Positions 1 through 7,643 of a DNA stretch of 64,000 nucleotides are shown here, in pieces. The notes under the pieces are model-generated. The model was not told the origin of the DNA, did no database searches, and saw only the letters and a program-made list of their open reading frames with translations. This stretch comes from an uncultured Blautia sp. Its GTDB lineage: Bacteria > Bacillota > Clostridia > Lachnospirales > Lachnospiraceae. The first letter of the stretch is position 1; the number at the start of each line of letters is the position of its first letter. The position numbers were made by a program, and so were the translations under genes. The DNA lies in contig CAKROW010000003.1 of NCBI GenBank assembly GCA_934373235.1, positions 1 through 64,000 on the forward strand. The letters are read 5' to 3'.

Positions 1-1502
1 TTTACCTGAGAAATATATAAATTTGAAACCTTCAAGCCAAATTCTTTCAGCACATAATCTTTGATTTCCTGATAGGTTGCTTTCAACTCGGCACTGGTAG
101 CATCCAGCTCGTCCAAGTCTAAGTCGATCTCTATCGTGTCATCCGGCTTTTGTTGGGACAAAAGAACAACCGTCTCCACATGGACCCCCTGGCAGAACTG
201 ATCAATAGCGCAGGCGCGCTCCAGTCTGTAGCCGGCTTCGAAAAAGGCAGGAAGATCCCGTACAAGACTTGTTGCTTTGCAGGAGATGTACACGATCTGA
301 TCAACACCATATGCCAGAATCTTGGGAAGTGCTTTGGGGTGTACACCGTCGCGAGGTGGATCAAGGATGATCATGTCCGGTTTCTCTGTCACTTCATCCA
401 GCACTTTCAGCACATCACCTGCAATGAAATGGCAGTTGTCAATGCCATTTAAAGTGGCATTTTCCCTGGCAGCCTTCACTGCATCTTCCACGATCTCCAC
501 ACCGATCACTTCATCTGCCACTGAAGCTGCAAGCTGGGAGATGGTTCCTGTTCCGCTGTACAGGTCAAACACTACTTTGTCCCGGGTATTTCCCACATAT
601 TCCCTCACTCTGGAATAAAGGATCTCTGCTGCCAGGGAATTGGGCTGGAAAAAGGAAAATGTACTGATCCTGAACCTGAGCCCCAGAAGCTCTTCGTAGA
701 AATAGTCCTTCCCGTAGAGGATCCTGGTCTCATCACTTTGCACCACATCAGAAAGTGAATCATTGAGGATATGCATGATACCAACGATCCTGCCTTCCAG
801 AGGCAGCTCAAGAAGCCTTGTAACCAGCGGTGAAAAATCATATTCCTCCTGAGTGGTGGTCACTACATGTACCAGGATCTCTCCGCTGGTGATCCCTCTC
901 CTGATGAGAAGATGACGGAGATATCCCACATGCTGAAGCTTTTTATAAAAAGAAGCACCTTTTTCCAGAAAAAACTCCCGCACACAGGTAAGTATCCTGG
1001 TCATATCCGGATGAACCAGCTTACAGTCATCTGTATTCAGGATATCGTAAGTACTTCCCTTCTTGTGAAGCCCCAGGGATAAAGGCCCGTCCTTATACTC
1101 ATCCCCAAAAGAAAACTCCATCTTGTTCCGGTATCCGAACTCTATGGGACTTCCGAAAATACCATCCCACTGATAAGCCTCTGTCACACTGTTTAGGAGA
1201 TCCCTTACCTGGCGCTCCTTCATCTCAAGCTGCGCCTCATAACTCATGGTCTGGTACATACAGCCGCCACATGCAGGAAACTCCTGACAGGCAGGCTCCC
1301 TGGTCTCAAGGGGCGACTTCTCAAGCACCTCCAGAAGACGTCCCTCAGCACGTCCGGAACGCTTCTTGTTTATCATAAACCGAACCTTCTGGCCCGGAAT
1401 CCCGTTCTTTACCACTACCTTCTGATCTTCCACCTGCACATAGCCTTTGTTTGGAAAATCCACCTTCTCTATGATACCCTCGTAAATTTCACCTTTTTTC
1501 AT
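1..1502 (-). CDS. rlmD: 23S rRNA (uracil-5-)-methyltransferase, RlmD/RumA family (3' end cut off by window edge)
   Basis: SAM-dependent methyltransferase that makes 5-methyluridine in 23S rRNA. The translated N-terminus has a TRAM-like RNA-binding stretch, then a cysteine cluster of the form CQEFPACGGC expected for the [4Fe-4S] site. Further on are the SAM-binding segment DLYSGTGTIS, the PPRDGVHP motif and the SCKATSLVRDL segment with the catalytic cysteine. About 500 codons are visible and no stop is reached, so the C-terminus lies outside the window. The ATG at 1502 follows GAGG at suitable spacing. Whether it acts at one or two uridines (RlmD versus RlmCD) cannot be told from sequence. Confidence 0.9.
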   Translation of the reverse strand, partial: MKKGEIYEGIIEKVDFPNKGYVQVEDQKVVVKNGIPGQKVRFMINKKRSGRAEGRLLEVLEKSPLETREPACQEFPACGGCMYQTMSYEAQLEMKERQVRDLLNSVTEAYQWDGIFGSPIEFGYRNKMEFSFGDEYKDGPLSLGLHKKGSTYDILNTDDCKLVHPDMTRILTCVREFFLEKGASFYKKLQHVGYLRHLLIRRGITSGEILVHVVTTTQEEYDFSPLVTRLLELPLEGRIVGIMHILNDSLSDVVQSDETRILYGKDYFYEELLGLRFRISTFSFFQPNSLAAEILYSRVREYVGNTRDKVVFDLYSGTGTISQLAASVADEVIGVEIVEDAVKAARENATLNGIDNCHFIAGDVLKVLDEVTEKPDMIILDPPRDGVHPKALPKILAYGVDQIVYISCKATSLVRDLPAFFEAGYRLERACAIDQFCQGVHVETVVLLSQQKPDDTIEIDLDLDELDATSAELKATYQEIKDYVLKEFGLKVSNLYISQV

Positions 1503-1532
1503 ATAATACCTGATTCCTCGTTTTATTGAATA

Positions 1533-1558
1533 AAGCCCCGGTATATGCGCCGGGGCTT
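1533..1558 (-). terminator. Stem-loop between the small membrane protein gene and rlmD
   Basis: A perfect 9-bp stem (AAGCCCCGG / CCGGGGCTT) with an 8-nt loop lies 25 bases after the stop of the small gene. On the minus strand it is followed only by TTTATT, so it is a weak intrinsic terminator or a processing stem. Confidence 0.6.
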
Positions 1559-1583
1559 CCATAGTTGTTCTTATATATCTCGA

Positions 1584-1814
1584 TCAGTCTTCCTCGTCCT
1601 CGAAATAGTCATCGAAATCATCGTCAAAGTCTTCTTCAAAATCCTCCAGATAATCCGGAGCAAAGAAACGGTATACCGCAAAAGCAATTCCTGCAACGGC
1701 AGCTACTGCACCGATGATAGCCAGAACCCAAAGGACTGTGTTTCTGTCTTTCTCTTCTTCTTTCTTCTTCATTGTTGCAAGTAATTCCTCAAGTTTAGCC
1801 ATATTCAAATTCAT
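1584..1814 (-). CDS. Small single-pass membrane protein with acidic tail
   Basis: Protein of about 76 residues with no function I can name. It has a charged N-terminal helix (MNLNMAKLEELLATMKKKEE), one hydrophobic segment (VLWVLAIIGAVAAVAGIAF) and a C-terminal tail made almost only of Asp, Glu, Phe and Tyr. The positive side precedes the membrane segment, so the acidic tail may lie outside, but topology is uncertain. The start is also uncertain: the ATG at 1814 is preceded by GAGAGG at long spacing, and upstream in-frame ATGs exist at 1826 and 1838. Before the insertion element arrived it would have lain directly downstream of pcrA. Confidence 0.65.
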   Translation of the reverse strand: MNLNMAKLEELLATMKKKEEEKDRNTVLWVLAIIGAVAAVAGIAFAVYRFFAPDYLEDFEEDFDDDFDDYFEDEED

Positions 1815-1888
1815 AACTCGCACCATCCTCTCTTTCATCGTGGGCTATACTGTCCTGACAGTAAATAATAAAGCCTTTAAGTGTTCTT

Positions 1889-1897
1889 ATTATACCA
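1889..1897 (-). promoter_or_regulatory. Extended -10 promoter of the small membrane protein gene
   Basis: On the minus strand the sequence reads TGGTATAAT, an extended -10 box, about 75 bases upstream of the likely start codon. No good -35 is seen. The TATAAT starts exactly at the outer edge of the left 183-bp repeat, so the same box is present again at 4053-4058. Confidence 0.55.
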
Positions 1898-1942
1898 CTA
1901 TATGTCTGATTTTACCATAACTTACTTAAATTTTTAGAACTA

Positions 1943-2071
1943 TCAGATTTTCTTTAATTTAGCAAAACTTGCGAACATTTTTTTGATGCCTGCTTTGTCA
2001 AAATCAACAGTAACCTCATAGTCCCTGCCGCCGTCCACAATGTTTTTTACGATTCCAACACCAAACTTCAC
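1943..2071 (-). pseudogene. Orphan 3' end of pcrA
   Basis: Duplicate of the last 42 codons plus stop of pcrA, carried in the left repeat copy. It has no start codon and is cut off from the rest of the gene by the insertion element, so it should not give a product. The complete gene uses the right copy. Confidence 0.9.
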
Positions 2072-2076
2072 GGGAG

Positions 2077-2087
2077 TTTGACAGTTG
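2077..2087 (+). repeat. Left terminal inverted repeat of the IS
   Basis: TTTGACAGTTG, five bases inside the left end of the element; matches the reverse complement of 4036-4046 exactly. Confidence 0.7.
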
Positions 2088-2105
2088 AATAATTAAAAAT
2101 CACCC

Positions 2106-2133
2106 TGCAGGCCTTGTAAAACCTGCATTTTTT
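2106..2133 (+). terminator. Terminator upstream of the transposase
   Basis: Stem TGCAGG / CCTGCA with a 10-base loop, followed by six T. Placed between the left IS end and the transposase promoter, it should block transcripts entering from outside, as insertion sequences often do. Confidence 0.6.
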
Positions 2134-2176
2134 ATATCAAATTTTATGTTTTTGTATGTACTTGTTTGTGCTAGTG

Positions 2177-2185
2177 TGATATAAT
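2177..2185 (+). promoter_or_regulatory. Extended -10 promoter of the transposase
   Basis: TGATATAAT is an extended -10 with a perfect TATAAT at 2180-2185, 23 bases before the start codon. The -35 region is poor (TGTACT at 17-bp spacing), so expression should be low. Confidence 0.6.
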
Positions 2186-2208
2186 GGAAGAAAAAAGGAT
2201 TTTTTATC

Positions 2209-3951
2209 ATGTATATCGCAATCACAGGCAGTAAAAATAATAAAGATGTATATATTTATCGTTCCTTCCGCAAAGAAAATGGAAAAGCCTCTTCATGTAT
2301 TTATAAAAAACTCGGAAAGTACAATGCTCTTCTGGAACAATTCGATGGCAATAAAGATAAGTTAATGGCATGGGCAAAAGAACAGGCAGCAAAAGAAACG
2401 GAACTTTATAAGCAGCATACTGGAAAAGTATCCGTGGAGTTTTCCAAGGCTGCAACTATTCCTATGAACGAACGCCGCTCTTTCAATGTGGGGTATCTGT
2501 TCCTTCAGGAGCTATGCACTCAGCTCCGTTTGGACAAAGTCTGCCGGACCATCAAAAGCAGACATAAATTTAAATATGATCTGAATGCGATACTCACAGA
2601 TCTCGTTTATGCAAGGATTCTTTCCCCAGCCAGCAAGCTGGCCAGCTATGAGTACTGCCAGTCTCTGTTGGAACCGCCTAAATACAGTCTCCAGGATGTT
2701 TACCGTTCTCTTTCTTTGATTGCAGGAGAGTCTGATCTCATACAGAGTGAACTATATAAAAACTCAAACTTCATTCATCCACGAAATGATAGAATCCTTT
2801 ATTATGACTGTACGAATTATTACTTCGAAATTGAAGAAGATGATGATCTCCGACGTTACGGAAAAAGCAAAGAAAACCGCCCTAATCCAATCGTAACTAT
2901 GGGATTATTTATGGATGCAGACGGTATTCCTCTTGCCTTTGATATCTTTCCAGGTAACCAGAACGAACAGACAACACTAAAACCTTTAGAATCTAAAATC
3001 CTTCAGGATTTTAACTGCAGTGATTTCATATACTGTTCTGATTCCGGACTTGGAAGTACTGGTAACCGAAGATTCAATTCTTTTGGAAACCGAGCTTATA
3101 TCATTACGCATTCTTTGAAAAAGATGAAAAAGGAGAATCGTGAGATTGCTCTGAACCCAACTCAGTTCCGCAGGATCGGATCTGATAAATTTATAGATAT
3201 CCGTACACTGGACGAATCAGATGAAGAAGTCTATAACACGATTTACTACAAGGAAGTACCTGTTGTTACAGGTGACATGGATGAGACTTTAATTGTCACT
3301 TATTCCCCTAAGTACAAAGCCTACCAGAGAAAGATCCGTGCCCGACAGATCGAACGGGCTGAACGGATAATCACAACGCCCGGACGCAAAAGAAAAGGGA
3401 AAAACCAAAATGATCCTATGCGGTTTGTAAAAAAGGCTTCCGTTACTACTGACGGTGAGATCGCTGAAAAACAAGTTTATGACCTTGATAAAGAACAGAT
3501 TCAAAAGGAAGAAATGTACGATGGGGTTTATGCAGTTATCACAAACCTGGAAGGAGATATTTCAGAGATCATAAAGATCAACAAACAACGCTGGGAAATC
3601 GAAGAAAACTTCCGGATCATGAAAACTGAATTCGAAGCAAGACCGGTATATGTAAGGAGAGAAGACCGGGTAAAAGCCCATTTTTTGACCTGTTATATCA
3701 GTCTTCTGCTCTACCGTTTACTGGAAAGGAAACTTGGAAATATCTATACAACGGATCAGATATTGGAAACATTGCGCTCCATGCAAATGACACTGCTTAA
3801 TACAGCGAGTGGATATATCCCTTCTTACACGAGAACCGAATTAACCGATGCATTACATAAAACATTTGATTTTAGAACGGATTATGAATTCATTACAAAA
3901 GCAGATATGAGAACGCTCATCAAGGATACAAAACAGATAAAATTGAAGTAA
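2209..3951 (+). CDS. IS1634-family DDE transposase
   Basis: Full-length 580-residue transposase of the IS4/IS1634 superfamily. It cuts and joins the element's ends during transposition. Candidate catalytic residues are D200 (in YYDCTNYYF), D278 (in YCSDSGLGS) and E465, which sits in R-W-E-I-E-E-N-F-R-I-M-K and fits the R(3)E(6)K signature with K472. The first tyrosine of the wider YREK motif is replaced by Asn. The ATG at 2209 is preceded by AAAGGAT at good spacing. There are no frameshifts or stops, so the enzyme is probably functional. Confidence 0.93.
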   Translation: MYIAITGSKNNKDVYIYRSFRKENGKASSCIYKKLGKYNALLEQFDGNKDKLMAWAKEQAAKETELYKQHTGKVSVEFSKAATIPMNERRSFNVGYLFLQELCTQLRLDKVCRTIKSRHKFKYDLNAILTDLVYARILSPASKLASYEYCQSLLEPPKYSLQDVYRSLSLIAGESDLIQSELYKNSNFIHPRNDRILYYDCTNYYFEIEEDDDLRRYGKSKENRPNPIVTMGLFMDADGIPLAFDIFPGNQNEQTTLKPLESKILQDFNCSDFIYCSDSGLGSTGNRRFNSFGNRAYIITHSLKKMKKENREIALNPTQFRRIGSDKFIDIRTLDESDEEVYNTIYYKEVPVVTGDMDETLIVTYSPKYKAYQRKIRARQIERAERIITTPGRKRKGKNQNDPMRFVKKASVTTDGEIAEKQVYDLDKEQIQKEEMYDGVYAVITNLEGDISEIIKINKQRWEIEENFRIMKTEFEARPVYVRREDRVKAHFLTCYISLLLYRLLERKLGNIYTTDQILETLRSMQMTLLNTASGYIPSYTRTELTDALHKTFDFRTDYEFITKADMRTLIKDTKQIKLK

Positions 3952-3981
3952 GAGTAATATAGTACATATCGCTGCAAAAAG

Positions 3982-4028
3982 AAAAACGGCTACAGTGCCC
4001 ATGTTTACTGGGTTTATAGCCGTTTTTT
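3982..4028. terminator. Bidirectional terminator at the right end of the IS
   Basis: Stem AAAAACGGCTA / TAGCCGTTTTT with a 25-base loop and runs of A and T on the outer sides. It ends the transposase mRNA on the plus strand. Read on the minus strand it would also end transcripts running out of pcrA, which has lost its original downstream sequence. Confidence 0.75.
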
Positions 4029-4035
4029 CATCTTA

Positions 4036-4046
4036 CAACTGTCAAA
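4036..4046 (-). repeat. Right terminal inverted repeat of the IS
   Basis: Reverse complement reads TTTGACAGTTG, matching 2077-2087; six bases lie between it and the right repeat copy. Confidence 0.7.
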
Positions 4047-4052
4047 GATGAG

Positions 4053-4235
4053 ATTATACCACTATATGTCTGATTTTACCATAACTTACTTAAATTTTTA
4101 GAACTATCAGATTTTCTTTAATTTAGCAAAACTTGCGAACATTTTTTTGATGCCTGCTTTGTCAAAATCAACAGTAACCTCATAGTCCCTGCCGCCGTCC
4201 ACAATGTTTTTTACGATTCCAACACCAAACTTCAC
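4053..4235. repeat. Right copy of the 183-bp direct repeat
   Basis: Identical to 1889-2071. Bases 4107-4235 are the working 3' end of pcrA. Bases 4053-4106 are its spacer and end in a second copy of the small gene's -10 box, which here points into the 3' end of the transposase. Confidence 0.92.
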
Positions 4236-6359
4236 ATGGCGCACCGTATCCCCCTCTTTGTAATCCAGGGCCGCAGCCTTCTTAACTGTAAAATTCTTCT
4301 GCTGGAAGCTTTTGGTCTGGAAAGCCTGTTTCATCTGGGCATAGGCACTCTTTGGAGACACTACTTCATCGATTTTGGGCTTCTTTTCCTGGATGGTGTG
4401 TCCCAGATCCACAAGCTCCCGTGGAATCTCCCTGACAAAACGGGATACCCTGTTATACTGTGTCTCTCCTCTTATCATCCGCTGCTTCGCACAGGTAAGA
4501 GTCAATTCTTTCATGGCACGGGTTATACCTACATAACAGAGCCTGCGCTCCTCTTCAATATCAGAAGGATCCCCGGACCAGATAGACGCATATCCCGGAA
4601 AAACCCCGTCTTCCATGCCTGCCATAAATACCTCCGGAAATTCCAGACCCTTGGCGCTGTGGAGAGTCATAAGAAGCACATAATCCTGCCCCGGATCAAC
4701 AGAATCAATATCCGCTACCAGGGCGATCTCCTCCAGAAAAGCAGATAGCGTAGCAGGCTGTCCTGCCTCCTCCATAGCTTCCTGAAAGCTCTCAGTCTTG
4801 GAAATAAGCTCATCGATGTTCTCGATCCTTGCCTGTGCTTCTTCCGTATTCTCTGCCTCAAGATCCTTCACATATCCTGTAAGTTCCACCACTTCCTCCA
4901 GAAGTTCTCTCACAGTATAAGCCTCTGCCTTGCTTTTAAGGCTCTGGATAAATTCCACAAAATCACTGATCTTTCCTGTTGCACGGCCCATGGAGGGAAT
5001 CTCCTCCGCCACACGCAGTGCCTCATAAAAGCTGATGTTCATCTTATCCGCATAATCCTGCACACGGTTTTCACTGGTAGCTCCAATCCCTCTCTTCGGC
5101 ACATTCAGGATACGCTTCACAGCCAGGTCATCCCTTGCATTATCTATGGTCTTTAAGTAGCACAGAAGATCCTTGATCTCCTTACGTGCATAGAAATTCA
5201 CACCGCCTACGATCTTATAGGGCACGTTGGCCATGAGGAATTTTTCCTCAAAAAGACGTGACTGGGCATTGGTTCTGTAAAGGACTGCACAGTCTTTGTA
5301 CCGGAACTTCCCGTCTCTTCTTCCCTTCATCACCTCACCGGCTATGTACTCAGCCTCCTCAAATCCGTTCATAAACTGGCGGAAATGAACCTTGCAGCCT
5401 TCCTCGTTCTCTGTCCAGAGGCGCTTTTCCTTACGCTCACTGTTGTTGGCGATCACCTCATTGGCAGCATTTAGGATATTCTGCGTGGAACGGTAATTCT
5501 GCTCCAAACGTACCACATATGCTCCCGGAAAATGCTCCTCAAAGCCAAGGATATTTCCAATGTCCGCACCACGGAAACGGTAAATGGACTGATCATCATC
5601 ACCTACCACACAAATATTCCTGTACTTGTCTGCCAGAAGGCTCACAAACTTAAACTGCGCAGTATTGGTATCCTGATACTCATCGATCATAATATAACGG
5701 AAACGGTCCTGATAATACTCCAGAATATCCGGATTATGCAAAAAGAGCTCCACAGTCTTCACAATGAGATCATCAAAGTCCAGTGCATTGTTGCTGCGGA
5801 GAATGGACTGATATTCCTTATACATTCCTGCGATCTTACGCATATCCGGATCTCCCCCGGCGTTCAGCTCCATCTCCTCCGGAGTGATCAGCTTGTCCTT
5901 GGCATGGGAAATTTCCGCCAGGATCCCTCTCTCCTTGTAAATCTTAGTGTTTATCTGAAACTTGCGGAAGATCTCTTTCATAACGGATTTCTGGTCGTCT
6001 GTATCATAAATAGTAAAATTGCTGTCAAAGCCAAGACACTCGATATGTCTTCGCAGGATGCGCACACAGGCAGAATGGAATGTGGATACCCACACGCTCT
6101 CAGCTCCCATTCCTGCCACAAGATTTACACGCTCACGCATCTCCTTCGCAGCCTTGTTGGTAAATGTTATCGCCAGAATATTCCAGGGATCCACTCCCTT
6201 TTCTTCCATAAGATATGCAATACGGTGAGTCAGCACCCTGGTCTTGCCTGAGCCTGCACCTGCAAGGATGAGAAGGGGGCCTTCTGTGTGCATGACAGCT
6301 TCCCGCTGCATAGGATTTAACTTGTCTAATACTTTATTTAAATTCATTATATTCTCCAT
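4107..6359 (-). CDS. pcrA: ATP-dependent 3'-5' DNA helicase PcrA (UvrD family)
   Basis: Superfamily 1A helicase for DNA repair, plasmid replication and removal of RecA filaments. Seen are the Walker A motif GAGSGKT near the N-terminus, the Walker B-type IDEYQDTN, GDDDQSIYRFRGA, TLHSAKGLEFPEV and YVGITRAM, in the order of the family. The C-terminal end carries the usual small domain (FGVGIVKNIVDGG). The reading frame stays open up to 6734, but this runs through the divergent DUF1836 gene and is rejected. GGAGG lies 10 bases before the ATG at 6359; a second ATG at 6347 has GGAG in front. The last 43 codons lie inside the right repeat copy of the IS. Product about 750 residues, normal for PcrA. 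Confidence 0.93.
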   Translation of the reverse strand: MENIMNLNKVLDKLNPMQREAVMHTEGPLLILAGAGSGKTRVLTHRIAYLMEEKGVDPWNILAITFTNKAAKEMRERVNLVAGMGAESVWVSTFHSACVRILRRHIECLGFDSNFTIYDTDDQKSVMKEIFRKFQINTKIYKERGILAEISHAKDKLITPEEMELNAGGDPDMRKIAGMYKEYQSILRSNNALDFDDLIVKTVELFLHNPDILEYYQDRFRYIMIDEYQDTNTAQFKFVSLLADKYRNICVVGDDDQSIYRFRGADIGNILGFEEHFPGAYVVRLEQNYRSTQNILNAANEVIANNSERKEKRLWTENEEGCKVHFRQFMNGFEEAEYIAGEVMKGRRDGKFRYKDCAVLYRTNAQSRLFEEKFLMANVPYKIVGGVNFYARKEIKDLLCYLKTIDNARDDLAVKRILNVPKRGIGATSENRVQDYADKMNISFYEALRVAEEIPSMGRATGKISDFVEFIQSLKSKAEAYTVRELLEEVVELTGYVKDLEAENTEEAQARIENIDELISKTESFQEAMEEAGQPATLSAFLEEIALVADIDSVDPGQDYVLLMTLHSAKGLEFPEVFMAGMEDGVFPGYASIWSGDPSDIEEERRLCYVGITRAMKELTLTCAKQRMIRGETQYNRVSRFVREIPRELVDLGHTIQEKKPKIDEVVSPKSAYAQMKQAFQTKSFQQKNFTVKKAAALDYKEGDTVRHVKFGVGIVKNIVDGGRDYEVTVDFDKAGIKKMFASFAKLKKI

Positions 6360-6434
6360 TCTTCTGCTTCCTCCCGGAGTATTAATATTAACATGGCTCC
6401 TTTCCAAGGTAAAGAAAAAATAGCAAAAACATTC

Positions 6435-6463
6435 TTTACAAGTAGTATTTAAAACTATATAAT
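6435..6463 (+). promoter_or_regulatory. Promoter of the DUF1836 gene
   Basis: TTTACA (6435-6440), 17-bp spacer, TATAAT (6458-6463). A close match to the housekeeping consensus, 22 bases before the translation start. Confidence 0.75.
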
Positions 6464-6485
6464 AAGGAGCAGAGGTGATTATGTG

Positions 6486-7112
6486 ATGACAACAGACGAA
6501 AAAAACATGATGCGCGGTATTCTTTCCAGAATTGCCGAACTTGATTATATAAAACCCGAGGAAATCCCTGACATTGATCTTTACATGGATCAGGTAACTA
6601 CATTTATGGAGGAGCATCTTTCTTCCACCAAGCGTCATGATGAGGACAAGATCCTCACCAAGACCATGATCAACAACTACGCCAAGAACAAGCTTCTTCC
6701 GCCTCCGGAGAAGAAGCGTTATTCCAGGGAACATCTTCTGATGCTGATCTTCATCTACTATTTCAAAAATATCCTGTCCATCAGTGATATCCAGAAGCTT
6801 CTGGGGCCTATCACGGACAAATATTTCAAGTCCATGACAGATAAGGATATGACATATGTATATAAAGAAGTTTTCGGTATGGAGCGCACGCAGATCGAGT
6901 ACCTTGGCAAGGATCTTCTCAAGCGTTTCTACGCAGCCCAGGATACTTTTGCGGATGCGGAACCCGAAGATCAGGATTTTCTCCGCAGATTTTCCTTTAT
7001 CTGCCTTTTAAGCTTTGATGTCTATATGAAAAAAATGATCCTGGAATACATGATCGACGGTATGACTCCCCCAGAATCCCCTTCCGAAAAAAAAGAAAAG
7101 AAAAAGAAATAA
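6486..7112 (+). CDS. DUF1836 domain protein
   Basis: About 208 residues. It matches my recollection of DUF1836, a family common in Clostridia and Bacilli without a settled function. The middle section (TKTMINNYAKNKLLPPPEKK then YSREHLLMLIFIYYFKNIL) resembles the helix-turn-helix of MerR-like regulators, so DNA binding is a reasonable inference. No membrane segment; the C-terminus is lysine-rich. A GAGGTGATT ribosome-binding site serves either the GTG at 6483 or the ATG at 6486. It is divergent from pcrA, stands alone and is closed by a strong terminator. Confidence 0.8.
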   Translation: MTTDEKNMMRGILSRIAELDYIKPEEIPDIDLYMDQVTTFMEEHLSSTKRHDEDKILTKTMINNYAKNKLLPPPEKKRYSREHLLMLIFIYYFKNILSISDIQKLLGPITDKYFKSMTDKDMTYVYKEVFGMERTQIEYLGKDLLKRFYAAQDTFADAEPEDQDFLRRFSFICLLSFDVYMKKMILEYMIDGMTPPESPSEKKEKKKK

Positions 7113-7133
7113 ATACCATGACTTATAATTGCC

Positions 7134-7170
7134 AAAAGAGACAGGTTCCGGTTTACGGCCTGTCTCTTTT
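7134..7170. terminator. Bidirectional terminator between DUF1836 gene and yerC
   Basis: Perfect 12-bp stem AAAAGAGACAGG / CCTGTCTCTTTT with a 13-base loop, lying between two converging genes. The A and T ends serve both directions. Confidence 0.85.
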
Positions 7171-7187
7171 GCTGTACTTATTTCTGG

Positions 7188-7523
7188 TTATTCTTCTGTA
7201 TTATCCTCTGTCTGTCCTTCTGCCCTGTCACCCTGAAGGCTCTTCATCCTTGCAAATACCATATCATATCCGTCATTTCCGTAATTCAGTGAACGGTTCA
7301 CACGGCTGATCGTAGCAGTGGATGCACCTGTCTTCTCGGAAATATCCAGATATGTACGCTTATCTGTCAACATTCTGGCAACCTCGAAACGCTGGGATAA
7401 TGAAAGCAGCTCATTAATGGTACAAACATCTTCAAAAAATGTATAACATTCTTCCTTGTCCTTCAGGCACAGGATCGCTTCAAACAGATGATCCACGGCC
7501 TCAGTCCTGATTTTTTTGCTCAT
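7188..7523 (-). CDS. yerC: YerC/YecD-type TrpR-family protein
   Basis: Protein of 111 residues of the TrpR/YerC-YecD group. The order is an N-terminal helical region (LFEAILCLKDKEECYTFFED), then LLSLSQRFEVARML and the helix-turn-helix YLDISEKTGASTATISRVNR, as in the family. The likely role is transcriptional repression; the ligand and targets are not known to me, and it is not next to trp genes here. The final 20 residues are acidic. The ATG follows AAGGAG. It is transcribed alone towards the shared terminator. Confidence 0.85.
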   Translation of the reverse strand: MSKKIRTEAVDHLFEAILCLKDKEECYTFFEDVCTINELLSLSQRFEVARMLTDKRTYLDISEKTGASTATISRVNRSLNYGNDGYDMVFARMKSLQGDRAEGQTEDNTEE

Positions 7524-7643
7524 GCTACAGCTCCTTTTACCACATCTTTTTCATGTATTATAATACTGCTATTTTAGCACTCTAAATTGTGATAAGCAAG
7601 CTTTTTGGTAAAAATTTATAATAGATTTATACTTTTCCCCAAA

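Larger units (their letters stand above)
1889..2071. repeat. Left copy of the 183-bp direct repeat flanking the insertion element
   Basis: Bases 1889-2071 are repeated without a mismatch at 4053-4235, at a constant offset of 2164. The bases just outside differ (t versus g on the left, g versus a on the right), which fixes the ends. This fits a very long target-site duplication, a habit described for IS1634-family elements. The copy holds the last 43 codons of pcrA, its 3' spacer and the promoter of the small gene. Confidence 0.92.
2072..4052 (+). mobile_element. IS1634-family insertion sequence (1981 bp)
   Basis: The segment between the two 183-bp repeats carries one transposase gene, its own promoter, a terminator before the gene and a bidirectional one after it. 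Near the ends an 11-bp inverted repeat (TTTGACAGTTG) lies at 2077-2087 and, inverted, at 4036-4046. The outermost 5-6 bases do not match, so the true tips could be off by a few bases. It lies in the 3' part of pcrA, but the duplication has kept pcrA whole. Every part looks intact, so the element may be recent and active. Confidence 0.88.

Noticed and set aside
2072..4052. Composite transposon or recombination product instead of a single IS
   Set aside because: Only one transposase is present, the flanking repeats are host DNA (pcrA end), and inverted ends lie just inside them, so one insertion with a long duplication explains it all.
6360..6734. Upstream extension of the pcrA reading frame by about 125 codons
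   Set aside because: It runs antisense through the start of the DUF1836 gene, lacks helicase similarity, and GGAGG is placed for the ATG at 6359.
7118..7309. Short plus-strand frame after the DUF1836 gene
   Set aside because: It contains the terminator stem at 7134-7170 and the reverse of yerC; not a gene.
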